A stretch of DNA of 14,468 nucleotides from an uncultured Campylobacter sp. (GCA_938036585.1 CALHQN010000320.1:1-14468), one strand, 5' to 3'; shown: positions 1-7,817, counted from the stretch's first letter. Made by a program: numbers and translations. Notes: generated by a model not told the origin, from the sequence alone.

Positions 1-1
1 G

Positions 2-100
2 AAATATAAGATCCTTCAAAGCGTCGGACTCAGCGCATCGTACGAGCTAAGCGAGAGCAAAAATAGCCTCGCTAGAGCCGCTTTTGACGTGGAGTTTTGA
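2..100 (+). CDS. C-terminal end of a probable outer-membrane beta-barrel protein (partial)
   Basis: Only the last 32 codons lie in the window, reading in frame to a TGA at 98-100. The peptide ends in LARAAFDVEF and has two stretches of alternating polar and non-polar residues (around QSVGLSASYEL and SLARAAFDVEF) separated by a polar turn, SESKN. A terminal amphipathic beta-hairpin ending in phenylalanine is the classical C-terminal signature of Gram-negative outer-membrane barrels recognised by BamA (autotransporters, porins, TonB receptors). The family cannot be named from so little sequence. The gene converges on cysS, which is on the other strand. In Helicobacter pylori the neighbour of cysS is the autotransporter gene vacA, though in a different orientation, so an autotransporter is possible but unproven. 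Confidence 0.5.
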   Translation, partial: KYKILQSVGLSASYELSESKNSLARAAFDVEF

Positions 101-158
101 TTTTAATCGGACGCAGCCCAAGATAGGCAGCTTGAAGCACTATTACAAATTCCTCTTT

Positions 159-180
159 GCCGCAAAACAAAATTTGCGGC
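159..180. repeat. Perfect 8-bp inverted repeat, possible terminator of the barrel gene
   Basis: Arms gccgcaaa (159-166) and tttgcggc (173-180) flank a six-base loop, 59 nt downstream of the left-edge stop codon. The sequence after the stem is taaatttta, so the T-tract is weak. It could end the rightward transcript, but a rho-independent terminator is not certain. Confidence 0.4.
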
Positions 181-289
181 TAAATTTTACCTGGGCTTTG
201 CTGCGAAATTTTAAAATTTCGGCCGCGAGGCAGCACGAAATTTATGGGGCGGCGCGGGACTAATTTGCGCTTCGCAAGCTCGCTAAATC

Positions 290-390
290 AACTCGCTCGC
301 ATGCGGCGACCGTGCGGACGACGCCGAGATTTAGCTTTTTTGTTTGCCGCGTTCGAAGCACTAAGCGCTTAAAGCGAGCGAGTTTTTATT
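290..390 (+). terminator. Long-range inverted repeat followed by a T-rich run (candidate terminator or structured RNA)
   Basis: aactcgctcgc (290-300) is the exact reverse complement of gcgagcgagtt (374-384). The right arm runs straight into tttatt. The 73 bases between the arms contain further short self-complementary words. The T-run favours termination of a rightward transcript, but the long loop is atypical for a simple terminator. Confidence 0.3.
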
Positions 391-902
391 CATCGCGATC
401 TTCCGCGCTTTTGTCGTCCACATTTTAAGCGGTAAATGCTTTGAGTCGCCATAAAGCGCTACAAAGTGCCGTTATACATCGTGTGTATCGCGACTTCACA
501 ACGCCGCACCGCATTGCGCTTTCATGCTACCGCGCCTTCAAAAAAATCACGCTAAATTTACGCACAAGCGCTGCATTGCTGTTTCTGCACTGCACCCATT
601 CGCATCGCCACATGCTGCCGATAAAAATTGCGATTCACGCGGCGTTATTTCGCTGCACTGCAACAGCAACACCGCCGATAAATCACGCTTTCATCATCGC
701 GTCAACCGCACCGCCGAATGAAAATTGCACCCGCCTTGCGCCTTCGCCGCTGCGTCGTGCTGTACATCGCATCGCTCCTGCACCGTATCGCTAAATAAAA
801 TCACGCCGCTGTATCACAATACTGCAGATAAAAATCGCGCTAAAATTTATGCGCGAATTAGCGTTCGGATTTGTACTCCGTATGACAAAAATCATAAAAT
901 TC

Positions 903-932
903 AACGTAAAATTTTGCGCTAAATTTTACGTT
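903..932 (-). terminator. 12-bp stem-loop next to the cysS stop codon
   Basis: Bases 903-914 and 921-932 are exact reverse complements around the six-base loop tgcgct. The stem ends one base from the cysS stop codon (935-933 on the minus strand). Read on the minus strand, it is followed by gaattttatgattttt, which is T-rich but interrupted. This fits a terminator for the murJ-cysS transcript. The stem is AT-rich and belongs to the same TAAAATTTTA-type palindrome family seen at other intergenic sites in the window. Confidence 0.45.
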
Positions 933-2363
933 TTACTCTGCTGCGACCTCCCAAACGGTGCCGCCGGGCGTATCCATCACTTCGATCTTCATATCCGTAA
1001 GGCGCGCCCTGATGGCATCCGCGCGCGCAAAGTCCTTTTCCGCCTTCGCCTGCGCGCGCTGTTTTATCAGCTTCTCGATCTGCGCTCTTTGCTGCTCGCT
1101 CACGCCAAAGCGAAAGTATTCGGTCTCATCCTCATATAAAATTCCAAGCGTCTGCTTCGCAAACTCCAAATTTGCGGCGATCTGCGCCTTTAACGCCTTA
1201 TCTTTTGGCGCGCGATCTAGCGCTTCGTTCGCGCTTGCTACGAAGCTATCAAGCACCGCAAGTGCGCCTGAGGTGTTGAGATCATCGCTTAAAAATTCCA
1301 TCATCTCCGATCTAAATTTAGCCTCTGCAGCAGGCAGCTCAGGCGCAGAATTTTGCCCCGCAGCGGGAACTAAAACGTCACGGACGCGCTTTTTAAGGCG
1401 GTAAATTTTATCTAGCCTCTTTTTGCTCGCAAGCAGATCGGCTATCGAATAATTAAAATTTGCCCTGTAATGCGAGCTTAAGAGATAAAATCTCAGCGCC
1501 TCGCCGGGTGCGATTTTTAGGGCGTCGCCTACAAAAAAGGAGTTGCCGAGGCTCTTGCTCATCTTTTCGTTATTTACTTGCACGAAGCCGTTGTGAAGCC
1601 AGTATTTGCTTAGCGCTCTATGGCGGGCGCAGCGGCACTGTGCGGCTTCGTTTTCGTGATGCGGGAAGAGCAGATCGGCGCCGCCTGCGTGAATATCGAT
1701 GCAAAATTGCGGATCGCCGCTATCAAGGTGCGCTAAAATCATCGCGACGCACTCGCTGTGCCAGCCGGGGCGCCCTTTGCCAAACGGGCTATCAAACCAA
1801 TTTTCGTCAAATTTCCACAGCACGAAGTCCTTCTCGTCGTGCTTGGCATCGTTTGAGGCGACGCGGGCAATGTTTTTACTAGCGCCCTCTTTTTTGCCGC
1901 TAAGGCTTAGATAATCCCCGTCCTTGCGCGTGTCGAAGTAGATGCCGTCTCCTGCGATCTCGTAGGCAAAGCCTTTTTGAAGAAGTAAAGATATGAGCTC
2001 GCAGATCGCGGCGATATTTTCGGTCGCCTTGGGCGAAATGCTCGCGTCCGCGACGTTTAGCGCGCTCATATCCTGCAAATATCTGCTGGTGTAAAGCTCT
2101 GTGATCTCCCCCAGACTCTTGCCGGTTTCCGCCATCTTTTTTAAAATTTTATCGTCTATATCGGTGAAATTTCGCGCAAATTTTACCTCATAGCCCTCCG
2201 CTTGTAGTACGCGGCGCAGCAGATCGAAGCTCACGGCGCTTTTTGCGTGCCCTAAATGCGCGTCGTCATAAACGGTCGGGCCGCAGGCGTAAATGCGCGC
2301 CAGCCCCTCGCTAATGGGCTTAAAAGGGAGCTTCTTTTTGCTCAAACTATCATAAATTACCAT
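933..2363 (-). CDS. cysS: Cysteinyl-tRNA synthetase
   Basis: Class I aminoacyl-tRNA synthetase that charges tRNA-Cys with cysteine in the cytoplasm. The 476-residue length is normal for the family. The N-terminus carries [14 protein letters not shown]: Cys27 is the expected first zinc ligand, and HLGH (36-39) is the HIGH ATP-binding signature. The other zinc ligands are visible as Cys in SECVAM and as the His/Glu of FPHHENE. KMSKS is perfect at residues 267-271. The C-terminal third has the helical anticodon-binding character, with a run of charged helices ([30 protein letters not shown]). The ATG at 2363 lies inside the end of murJ, a 14-bp overlap that implies translational coupling. The same murJ(mviN)-cysS pairing is known in Helicobacter. 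Nothing is truncated or missing. Confidence 0.97.
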   Translation of the reverse strand: MVIYDSLSKKKLPFKPISEGLARIYACGPTVYDDAHLGHAKSAVSFDLLRRVLQAEGYEVKFARNFTDIDDKILKKMAETGKSLGEITELYTSRYLQDMSALNVADASISPKATENIAAICELISLLLQKGFAYEIAGDGIYFDTRKDGDYLSLSGKKEGASKNIARVASNDAKHDEKDFVLWKFDENWFDSPFGKGRPGWHSECVAMILAHLDSGDPQFCIDIHAGGADLLFPHHENEAAQCRCARHRALSKYWLHNGFVQVNNEKMSKSLGNSFFVGDALKIAPGEALRFYLLSSHYRANFNYSIADLLASKKRLDKIYRLKKRVRDVLVPAAGQNSAPELPAAEAKFRSEMMEFLSDDLNTSGALAVLDSFVASANEALDRAPKDKALKAQIAANLEFAKQTLGILYEDETEYFRFGVSEQQRAQIEKLIKQRAQAKAEKDFARADAIRARLTDMKIEVMDTPGGTVWEVAAE

Positions 2364-3747
2364 AATACAAGCCTTTTAAAATGTATAAAATCGCCGCTTC
2401 GCCCGCACAAAGAGCCGCGATCGCAATAATTTTTTTTGCGCGGATTATAGCCAAAAAGTTATTAAATCCAAAAAAATAGAGATTAAAGCCGAGCAGAAAC
2501 GCTCCCGTTATCGTGCTTGCAAACGCAAGCCCCACCGCACCGAAGGGTTTAAAAAACAGCGCGCACAAAGCGACGTTTATAAAGACGCACCAGATCGAAA
2601 TTTTCGCGCTTAGATTCTGCTTCATATTCGCATACAGCCAGTGCGAAAAAATCCTAGACAGCCCAAACGGCACGAGCCCCACCATATACGCGCCGAGAAC
2701 TGCGGCGCATTCGATGGAATTTTGGCGGGTAAATTCTCCGCGCTCAAATAGCAGCTGCGTGATCTCGTTTCGCAGCATCACGCCGCCTATCGTAGAGAGC
2801 CCGAGCAGCGCCAAAAGGAAGTAAAACCCGCGCTCCACTAACGCCAGAGCTTGCGCGTCGTCGTGAGCTTTTACGAATTTGCTCATGCGCGGAAAGATCG
2901 CCGTGCTAAGCGCAATCGCAAAAAGCGCGAGCGGCAGCTGAAATATGCGGTTGGCGTAGTATAGATAGCTGATACTGCCGCTAGCAAGGAAGCTCGCAAA
3001 AAAGGTATCAATAAACGAGCTTAGCTGAAGCGCCGAAGCACCGAGCACGCCTGCGAAAAAATTTTTATAAAAGCCCTGCGTCTGCGGCTTATCGCCCCGT
3101 ACAAGCCGCGCAAAGCCGCCCGCTAAGACGCGCAGCATGCCGGTAAATTTCAACGCATAAACGTGCACCGCAAGCTGCAAAAGTCCGCCCGCCACGACGC
3201 CGAAGCTAAGATAAAGCACCGCCGTGGCGCCGTCTTTGCCGCGAGCTAGCAGAAGCGCCGCGATCATCGCTAAATTTAAAAGCGCGGTCGAAAACGCCGT
3301 CGTAGCAAAGTGGTCGCGATACTGAAGCAGCGAGGCAAAGAGCGTAACGACGAAGATAAATGTAAGGTAGAAAAAATTTATCCGCACGTATGGCACCGCA
3401 AGACCGATCTGCTCGGCGCTAAATCCGTATGCCAAAACTTTAGTAAAAACGGGCGCGGCGAGCAGTACGAGTGCCGTTAAAAGCGCGATGAAAATGCTAA
3501 ATTTAATAAGCACCGAGGCTACGAAAATTCCTTTTTTGCGCGCGGCGGTAAAACTAGGCAAAAACGCCTGCGTAAAGGCTCCCTCGCCGAAGAGCCTGCG
3601 AAAAAGATTGGGCAGTTTAAACGCTACGAAAAACAGATCGCTGTAAATCCCCGCGCCCAAAACCGATGCGGTAAGCAGGTCGCGCACGAATCCCAAAACC
3701 CGCGAAACCAGCGTGCCTGCGCTATTTGTAAAAAAGCCTCTGAGCAT
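2350..3747 (-). CDS. murJ: Lipid II flippase MurJ (MviN family)
   Basis: Integral inner-membrane MOP-superfamily exporter that flips the peptidoglycan precursor lipid II to the periplasmic face. The 465-residue protein is mostly hydrophobic helices, consistent with about 14 spans, and is slightly shorter than many bacterial MurJ proteins. The N-terminus has the family signature: [19 protein letters not shown], then [23 protein letters not shown] and FLPSF. A mid-protein segment has [12 protein letters not shown] and [17 protein letters not shown], also typical. The start ATG is preceded by GGAG on the minus strand (3755-3752). It is the first gene of a two-gene unit with cysS and is divergent from the mla operon. 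An A8 tract (2437-2430 on the minus strand) lies near the C-terminal coding end but the frame is intact. Confidence 0.95.
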   Translation of the reverse strand: MLRGFFTNSAGTLVSRVLGFVRDLLTASVLGAGIYSDLFFVAFKLPNLFRRLFGEGAFTQAFLPSFTAARKKGIFVASVLIKFSIFIALLTALVLLAAPVFTKVLAYGFSAEQIGLAVPYVRINFFYLTFIFVVTLFASLLQYRDHFATTAFSTALLNLAMIAALLLARGKDGATAVLYLSFGVVAGGLLQLAVHVYALKFTGMLRVLAGGFARLVRGDKPQTQGFYKNFFAGVLGASALQLSSFIDTFFASFLASGSISYLYYANRIFQLPLALFAIALSTAIFPRMSKFVKAHDDAQALALVERGFYFLLALLGLSTIGGVMLRNEITQLLFERGEFTRQNSIECAAVLGAYMVGLVPFGLSRIFSHWLYANMKQNLSAKISIWCVFINVALCALFFKPFGAVGLAFASTITGAFLLGFNLYFFGFNNFLAIIRAKKIIAIAALCAGEAAILYILKGLYYGNL

Positions 3748-3782
3748 AAATCTCCATTAAATTTTATAAAATGCCAAGGTTG

Positions 3783-3795
3783 ATTATATTATAAT
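3783..3795. promoter_or_regulatory. Overlapping divergent -10 elements between murJ and STAS-mlaE
   Basis: The 80-bp divergent gap contains TATAAT on the plus strand at 3790-3795, and a second TATAAT reading on the minus strand (attata at 3783-3788). The first would start a transcript roughly 25 bases before the TTG of mlaE. The second would start about 30 bases before the murJ ATG. No clear TTGACA -35 is seen, which is usual for Campylobacter sigma-70 promoters. The two -10 boxes are one base apart, so the promoters probably compete. Start sites are inferred. Confidence 0.55.
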
Positions 3796-3827
3796 TTCCC
3801 CTATTTTTTGATTTTGGAGAGAAATTT

Positions 3828-4931
3828 TTGCGGAATTTAGCCTTTTCGCTCGAAAGCTCGGGCGGGAAAAACACCCTATCGCTACGCGGGCAATGGAACT
3901 ACAAAAGCTCGCGCTCACAGCTACTTGCACTAAAAAAAGCGGTAAAAAATTTAAACGAGCTGGAGCTAAGCTTAAGCGAAATTTCAAATTTAGACTACTT
4001 CATGGCGCTGATGATCAAAAACGCCCTTGCCGGCAAGCGGGTAAAGCTCAGCGGCCAAAACCGAAAAGCGCGAAAAATTTTTGATTTCATAAATGACGAA
4101 TCGATCGATTTTGGTTGCGTACCGAAGCCTCTTGCGCCGGGCTTTTTTGCGCAGATCGGGCTTTATATCCACATAGGGCTTTTGGGGCTACTAACTTTGG
4201 CTTCATTTTTGGGCGAGTTTTTTGTAAAGCTCGTCGCGATTTTTGCAAAGCCTTTTAAATTTAGATTCAAAGAGACGGTAAATTTTATCAAAGATAGCGG
4301 CATAGACGCGCTTTTTATCGTATCGCTGACGGCATTTTTGATCGGTATCGTGCTTGCTTACATCGGCTCGGATATGCTTTCTAAATTTGGCGCTAGCGTC
4401 TATATCATCGACATTATGGGCTCTTTAACGCTGCGCGAGGTAGCGCCTCTAATCGCCGCCATCGTCATCGCGGGCCGTTCGGCTTCGAGCTTTACGGCGC
4501 AGATCGGCGTGATGAAGATCACCGAGGAGATCGACGCGATGAAGACAATGGGCTTTGATCCCTTTTATTTCTTATCGATGCCGCGCATAATCGCGATGGT
4601 TTTTGTGATGCCGCTAGTTATTTTTATCGCAGACGGCGTGAGTATCCTTGCGCAGATGATCGTGTGCGAGGCGTATTTGGAGATCCCTTTTAGCGATTAT
4701 CTGGATAGATTTAAATCTGCGGTTGAGTTCAGGCACTTTTTAGTCGGTATGATAAAAGCGCCGTTTTTCGGGGCATTCATCGCTATCATCGGCTGCATGC
4801 GGGGTTTTGAGGTCAAAGGAAACACCCAAAGCATCGGCGAATACACCACGATCAGCGTCGTAAATGCGATATTTTGGGTCATCGCGATCGACGCGGTCTT
4901 TGCGGTTCTGTTTTCGGAGATCGGGCTATGA
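3828..4931 (+). CDS. mlaE: MlaE-family phospholipid ABC permease with fused N-terminal STAS domain
   Basis: Permease subunit of an Mla-type (MCE-associated) ABC transporter that moves phospholipid between the inner and outer membranes. Residues 1 to about 100 are soluble with a STAS/MlaB-like pattern (TLSLRGQWNYKS, LELSLSEISNLDYFMALMIKNAL). MlaB, a separate protein in E. coli, therefore appears to be built in. Membrane segments start near residue 110 and again at 158-180. The conserved permease signature GRSASSFTAQIG is at 216-227, followed by the coupling segment EEIDAMKTMGFDP (233-245) and further hydrophobic helices to residue 367. The start is TTG with GGAGAG at 3816-3821, six bases upstream; no in-frame ATG occurs until 4003, inside the STAS domain. 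The stop overlaps the mlaF start as ATGA. I recall the C. jejuni equivalent as Cj1646/iamB. Confidence 0.92.
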   Translation: MRNLAFSLESSGGKNTLSLRGQWNYKSSRSQLLALKKAVKNLNELELSLSEISNLDYFMALMIKNALAGKRVKLSGQNRKARKIFDFINDESIDFGCVPKPLAPGFFAQIGLYIHIGLLGLLTLASFLGEFFVKLVAIFAKPFKFRFKETVNFIKDSGIDALFIVSLTAFLIGIVLAYIGSDMLSKFGASVYIIDIMGSLTLREVAPLIAAIVIAGRSASSFTAQIGVMKITEEIDAMKTMGFDPFYFLSMPRIIAMVFVMPLVIFIADGVSILAQMIVCEAYLEIPFSDYLDRFKSAVEFRHFLVGMIKAPFFGAFIAIIGCMRGFEVKGNTQSIGEYTTISVVNAIFWVIAIDAVFAVLFSEIGL

Positions 4932-5698
4932 AAGATCAGGCGCAATCTAGCGGGACCTCTAAAATTATAGTCGCGCGCGATGTTACTACCGCGTACGGCT
5001 CGCGCGTTATGCATGATTGTGTGAGCTTTAGCGTCAAAAAGGGCGAAATTTACGGCTTCTTAGGCGGCAGCGGTAGCGGGAAAACGACGCTGATGAAAAC
5101 GCTTATATTTTTAAAGCGCCCGCAAAGCGGCGAGGTTAAAATTTTTGGACGCGATATTTGGCGCGCGAGCGAGGCGGAACAAAACGAGATCCGCCTAAAA
5201 TGCGGCGTGATGTTTCAGTTCGGCGCGCTTTACAGCTCGATGAGCGTGCTCGAAAACGTAGGCGTGCTGCTGCGCGAATACTCTAAATTTAGCGAGCGCG
5301 AGATAGACGAGCTGTCGATGTTTTGGATCCAAAAGGTGGGGCTCAAGAAGGAGGCCGCCGCGCTTAGCCCAAACGAGCTTAGCGGCGGTATGAAAAAGCG
5401 CGTGGCGCTGGCTCGCGCGCTCGCTCTCAGCCCTGAAATTTTATTTTTGGACGAGCCAAACTCGGGGCTTGATCCGCTCAGCGCCAGAGCCCTTGATAGG
5501 CTTGTTTGCGAGCTTAGAGACAGCCTCGGCGTCACGGTCGTGATGGTCACGCACGACGTGGATAGCATCTTTGACATTTTGGATCGGTTTTTGATCGTGG
5601 ATAATCAAAAAATTGCCTTTGAAGGAAGCATTGAGGAGATTTCAAACCTGGAGAACAACCCGCTCGAAGAGCTATTTAAGATGCGGCAAAGAGATTAA
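4928..5698 (+). CDS. mlaF: MlaF-family phospholipid ABC transporter ATP-binding protein
   Basis: Cytoplasmic ATPase of 256 residues that powers the MlaE permease. All ABC motifs are present: Walker A GGSGSGKTT (46-54), Q-loop in MFQFGALYSSMSV, signature LSGGMKKR (151-158), Walker B ending LDEPNSGLDP (Asp175, Glu176) and switch His209 in MVTHDVDSI. QFGALYSSMSVLENV after Walker A is characteristic of the MlaF/MCE-associated subfamily. The chosen start is the ATG at 4928, which forms an ATGA overlap with the mlaE stop and implies translational coupling. A longer frame from 4874 would add 18 residues lying within the mlaE coding end and is unlikely. I recall the C. jejuni equivalent as Cj1647/iamA. 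The next transporter gene, mlaD, is about 1.2 kb away, across an inserted unrelated gene. Confidence 0.93.
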   Translation: MKDQAQSSGTSKIIVARDVTTAYGSRVMHDCVSFSVKKGEIYGFLGGSGSGKTTLMKTLIFLKRPQSGEVKIFGRDIWRASEAEQNEIRLKCGVMFQFGALYSSMSVLENVGVLLREYSKFSEREIDELSMFWIQKVGLKKEAAALSPNELSGGMKKRVALARALALSPEILFLDEPNSGLDPLSARALDRLVCELRDSLGVTVVMVTHDVDSIFDILDRFLIVDNQKIAFEGSIEEISNLENNPLEELFKMRQRD

Positions 5699-5798
5699 GC
5701 TTTGAAATTTACCGAGCCGAAATACAACTCGCGGCGGGTAAAATTTTGAATGGATGAAATTTTGACGGTTGAAATTTATCGGGCAAATTTTAAAATTT

Positions 5799-5803
5799 AG
5801 GAG
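5799..5803 (+). promoter_or_regulatory. Ribosome-binding site aggag with no ATG, GTG or TTG after it
   Basis: AGGAG at 5799-5803 is five bases before an ATC codon at 5809. That ATC opens the same frame as the CbrC-family gene annotated from 5884. The TTG at 5884 has no such site before it. The signal suggests that the original start was at 5809 and that its start codon was changed or is non-standard. Confidence 0.5.
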
Positions 5804-5883
5804 CCGAAATCGATAAGCTTAGGCAAAAATATATCGCGCTTCAAAAGGCGTTTTGGGACTCGGACGGCGATGCGGCGAACATT

Positions 5884-6672
5884 TTGGCTCTGTATGAGTT
5901 CAAAGAGGAGCTCAAAAAATGCGGTGAAAAAGAGGCAAAAGCCGTGCTGGTGGACGTTTACGAACTACTGGGGTTAAAAAAGAGCGCCTGCGAACTGCTC
6001 GGCGAAATTTACGATCCGAAGGACAGAAAGCAGCTTAAAAAGCTCGGCTATCTGAAGCAGTACGGCGCAGACGGCGACGCGGATGCGATAAAACGCCCCA
6101 AAACCGCGAGCAAGGCGGCGCGCGTGAGCGAAAAATCAAAAGCCCTGCCTCATTTTCGTTATCACCCCGACCCATTTAAAACGGAGGTGTTTAAAGAGGA
6201 TGCGAGCGTGGTTTGCGAGTGCTGCGAGCAGGCTACGGGCGTTTATTATCGCGGTAGCATTTACTGCACGGCGGACGTGAAATATCTCTGCCCACACTGC
6301 ATCGCTAGCGGCACGGCTGCGGCGAAATTTGACGCTGGCTTCATCCAGGACGCCGATTCTCTGACGCCGGGCGCTATGGATGCGCAGAGCAAAACCGAGG
6401 AGTTGTTTCAAAGGACGCCGGGGTATTTTAGCTGGCAGGGGGCGCATTGGCTCACGTGTTGCGACGATTACTGCGAGTTTTTAGGTGACGTGGGCACGAA
6501 GGAATTAGAGGAGATGGGTATTGCCGACGAAGTCTTTGAGGAGTACGCCCTGCGCGGCGAATTTGCGGTAGAGGACGTGCGTGACTGCCTCATCGCAGGA
6601 GGCGATACGGCGGGCTATCTGTTCAGATGTCTGCACTGCGGAAAATATAAAATTTATGTCGATGCGAGCTAA
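5884..6672 (+). CDS. CbrC-family (UPF0167) protein with N-terminal helical extension; start codon uncertain
   Basis: The C-terminal part (about residues 88-262) begins LPHFRYHPDPFKTEVF and matches the CbrC/UPF0167 family, whose E. coli member is CreBC-regulated and associated with colicin E2 tolerance. Its biochemical role is unknown. Cysteine pairs suggest zinc binding: CECC (111-114), CPHC (136-139) and CLHC (249-252). Before it lies a charged helical module (VYELLGLKKSACELL, DPKDRKQLKKLGYLKQY) not present in the short E. coli protein. The annotated start is TTG at 5884, the first conventional start codon, but it has no ribosome site. The frame stays open and protein-like back to ATC at 5809 (DKLRQKYIALQKAFWDSDGD), five bases after AGGAG, so the true product may have 25 more residues. 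The gene splits mlaF from mlaD and is flanked by palindrome-rich spacers, which suggests insertion. It may be functional with a rare start, or poorly translated. Confidence 0.8.
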   Translation: MALYEFKEELKKCGEKEAKAVLVDVYELLGLKKSACELLGEIYDPKDRKQLKKLGYLKQYGADGDADAIKRPKTASKAARVSEKSKALPHFRYHPDPFKTEVFKEDASVVCECCEQATGVYYRGSIYCTADVKYLCPHCIASGTAAAKFDAGFIQDADSLTPGAMDAQSKTEELFQRTPGYFSWQGAHWLTCCDDYCEFLGDVGTKELEEMGIADEVFEEYALRGEFAVEDVRDCLIAGGDTAGYLFRCLHCGKYKIYVDAS

Positions 6673-6893
6673 ATTTTTAAAGTAGCGGCGCGGCAAATTT
6701 CAAGCATTCCAAGCTGAAATTTTAAAATTTAAACGGAAGCGCTTTTAAATTTTAAAATTTTAACGAGTAAGCTGCGTTAAATTTAAACCGAGGCGGTAAA
6801 ATTTTACGCTAAAATACGGCGCGGCGATATTTTGAAATTTCAAAATTGGCGCTAAATTTTAAAATTTACGCCCTGCAAAATTAGGAGAAAAGA
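6673..6893. repeat. AT-rich palindrome cluster upstream of mlaD
   Basis: This 221-bp spacer is built largely from AAATTT, TAAAATTTTA and similar self-complementary words. Clear units are gtaaaattttac (6796-6807), an 18-bp perfect palindrome at 6829-6846, and a 25-base near-palindrome at 6848-6872 (arms ggcgctaaatttt and aaaatttacgcc, one bulge) ending 10 bases before the mlaD ribosome site. A 22-base stretch at 6745-6766 recurs exactly at 11357-11378. No gene is seen. It may carry a promoter for mlaD, but no -10 stands out from the AT background. Confidence 0.55.
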
Positions 6894-7817
6894 TTGGAAA
6901 ATAGAACTTCATACACGGTCGTGGGCATATTTGCGATGCTTTGCGTGACCGCATTGTCTGCATTTATGTGGTGGATGCTCACCAAAAGCACCCCCGGAGA
7001 GAGCTACCGCTCATATTTCATCCACACCAAGGAGCTTCCAACAGGGCTTAAAGAAAACTCTGAAGTCCGCTTCATCGGCGTAAATGCGGGCTTTGTGAAG
7101 CGCATCGACTTTGCCGATATCGAAAACGCGATCATCGAGATTGAAATTTCGGTAAAAAGCAAGCTGCCGATCTCAAAGGACAGCATCGCAAAGGTCGAAA
7201 CCCAGGGCATTAGCGGCATCGCGTTTATCAATATCACCAAAGGAAACGGCGAGCTGTTCGCGCCGAACGATAGAAAGCCGATCATTGCGCTCGATAAGAC
7301 GCTGCTCGATAAGATCGGCTCGAAGGCCGAGATCATCACCGATAGCGTGGGGCAGATGATCTTTAAGATAAACACCATTCTTTCGCGCGAAAACACCGAG
7401 AAATTTGATCGTATCTTAAGCTCGCTGGATAAATTTAGCGCGCTATTAGCGGATGAGGAGAAATTTAAAAATTTAGATAAATTGATGGCAAACGCCGATA
7501 AGCTGGTCGCGAATTTAAACGAGCGCGAGAAGGAATTTGATAAGCTGCTAAACGATTTTGACGCTTTGGCGATAAGCGCGAAGAAATTTAGCGACTCGCT
7601 CAACGCCTCGCAAGCGGCGATTATGAAGCGCGTAGATCGCGGCGAGTATAATTTAAAAGAAATTTTAGACCCGACCCTCGGCGAGGCAAAGACCACGCTG
7701 CGAGAGTTTAACAGAGCCTTGCGCGAGTTTCAAGACGCGCTATTTAGGCTGGAGCAAGACCCTTACGATTTCTTTTTCAAAGACACGTCGGGTAGCGATA
7801 AAAAGGACAATAGATGA
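6894..7817 (+). CDS. mlaD: MlaD-family MCE-domain phospholipid-binding protein
   Basis: Inner-membrane-anchored periplasmic substrate-binding subunit of the Mla transporter, 307 residues. One N-terminal membrane helix (about 8-29, VVGIFAMLCVTALSAFMWWML) is followed by a single MCE domain (about 38-125), with conserved features LPTGLKENSEVRFIGVNAGFVKRIDF and VETQGISGIAFINITKG. The remainder (about 130-300) is charged, helical and heptad-like, with repeated DKF/DKL units, expected to extend into the periplasm. The start is TTG with AGGAGA at 6883-6888 and five-base spacing. The final ATGA overlaps the lipoprotein start. The long helical tail differs from the short C-terminus of E. coli MlaD and resembles other MCE proteins of epsilonproteobacteria. 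I recall the C. jejuni equivalent as Cj1648. Confidence 0.9.
   Translation: MENRTSYTVVGIFAMLCVTALSAFMWWMLTKSTPGESYRSYFIHTKELPTGLKENSEVRFIGVNAGFVKRIDFADIENAIIEIEISVKSKLPISKDSIAKVETQGISGIAFINITKGNGELFAPNDRKPIIALDKTLLDKIGSKAEIITDSVGQMIFKINTILSRENTEKFDRILSSLDKFSALLADEEKFKNLDKLMANADKLVANLNEREKEFDKLLNDFDALAISAKKFSDSLNASQAAIMKRVDRGEYNLKEILDPTLGEAKTTLREFNRALREFQDALFRLEQDPYDFFFKDTSGSDKKDNR

Larger units (their letters stand above)
101..932. other. Gene-free intergenic region with many inverted repeats
   Basis: The 832 bp between the barrel protein stop and the cysS stop hold no convincing gene. Open frames here, such as 441-794, are rich in His, Ala and Arg, have no clear ribosome site and resemble no family. 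What can be seen is structure: perfect inverted repeats at 159-180 and 204-221, a long-range 11-bp inverted repeat (290-300 with 374-384) followed by a T-rich stretch, and a 12-bp stem at 903-932 next to the cysS stop. From about 430 to 830 the plus strand is C-rich, and the word AAATCACGC occurs at 544, 680 and 798. The region separates two convergent transcription units, so terminators are expected. A small RNA is possible but not shown. Confidence 0.6.

Noticed and set aside
441..794. 117-codon open frame in the left intergenic region
   Set aside because: The product is His/Ala/Arg-rich low-complexity sequence with no ribosome site and no family pattern. An overlapping frame (524-721) is equally open, as expected for stop-poor DNA.
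1460..1882. 140-codon plus-strand open frame opposite cysS
   Set aside because: Arg-rich translation typical of the complement of a GC-biased gene. cysS motifs on the other strand are complete.
4874..4927. Longer mlaF start at 4874
   Set aside because: The extra 18 residues fall within mlaE coding sequence and lack family similarity. The ATG at 4928 forms the ATGA overlap expected for coupled genes.
6673..6893. Insertion sequence remnant flanking the CbrC gene
   Set aside because: No transposase fragment, no matching terminal inverted repeats on both sides and no target-site duplication could be identified by eye. Only short AT-rich palindromes are seen.
7004..7696. 230-codon open frame on the minus strand opposite mlaD
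   Set aside because: The product is Ser/Phe/Leu-rich, mirrors the mlaD codon pattern, has no ribosome site, and mlaD itself is clearly real.
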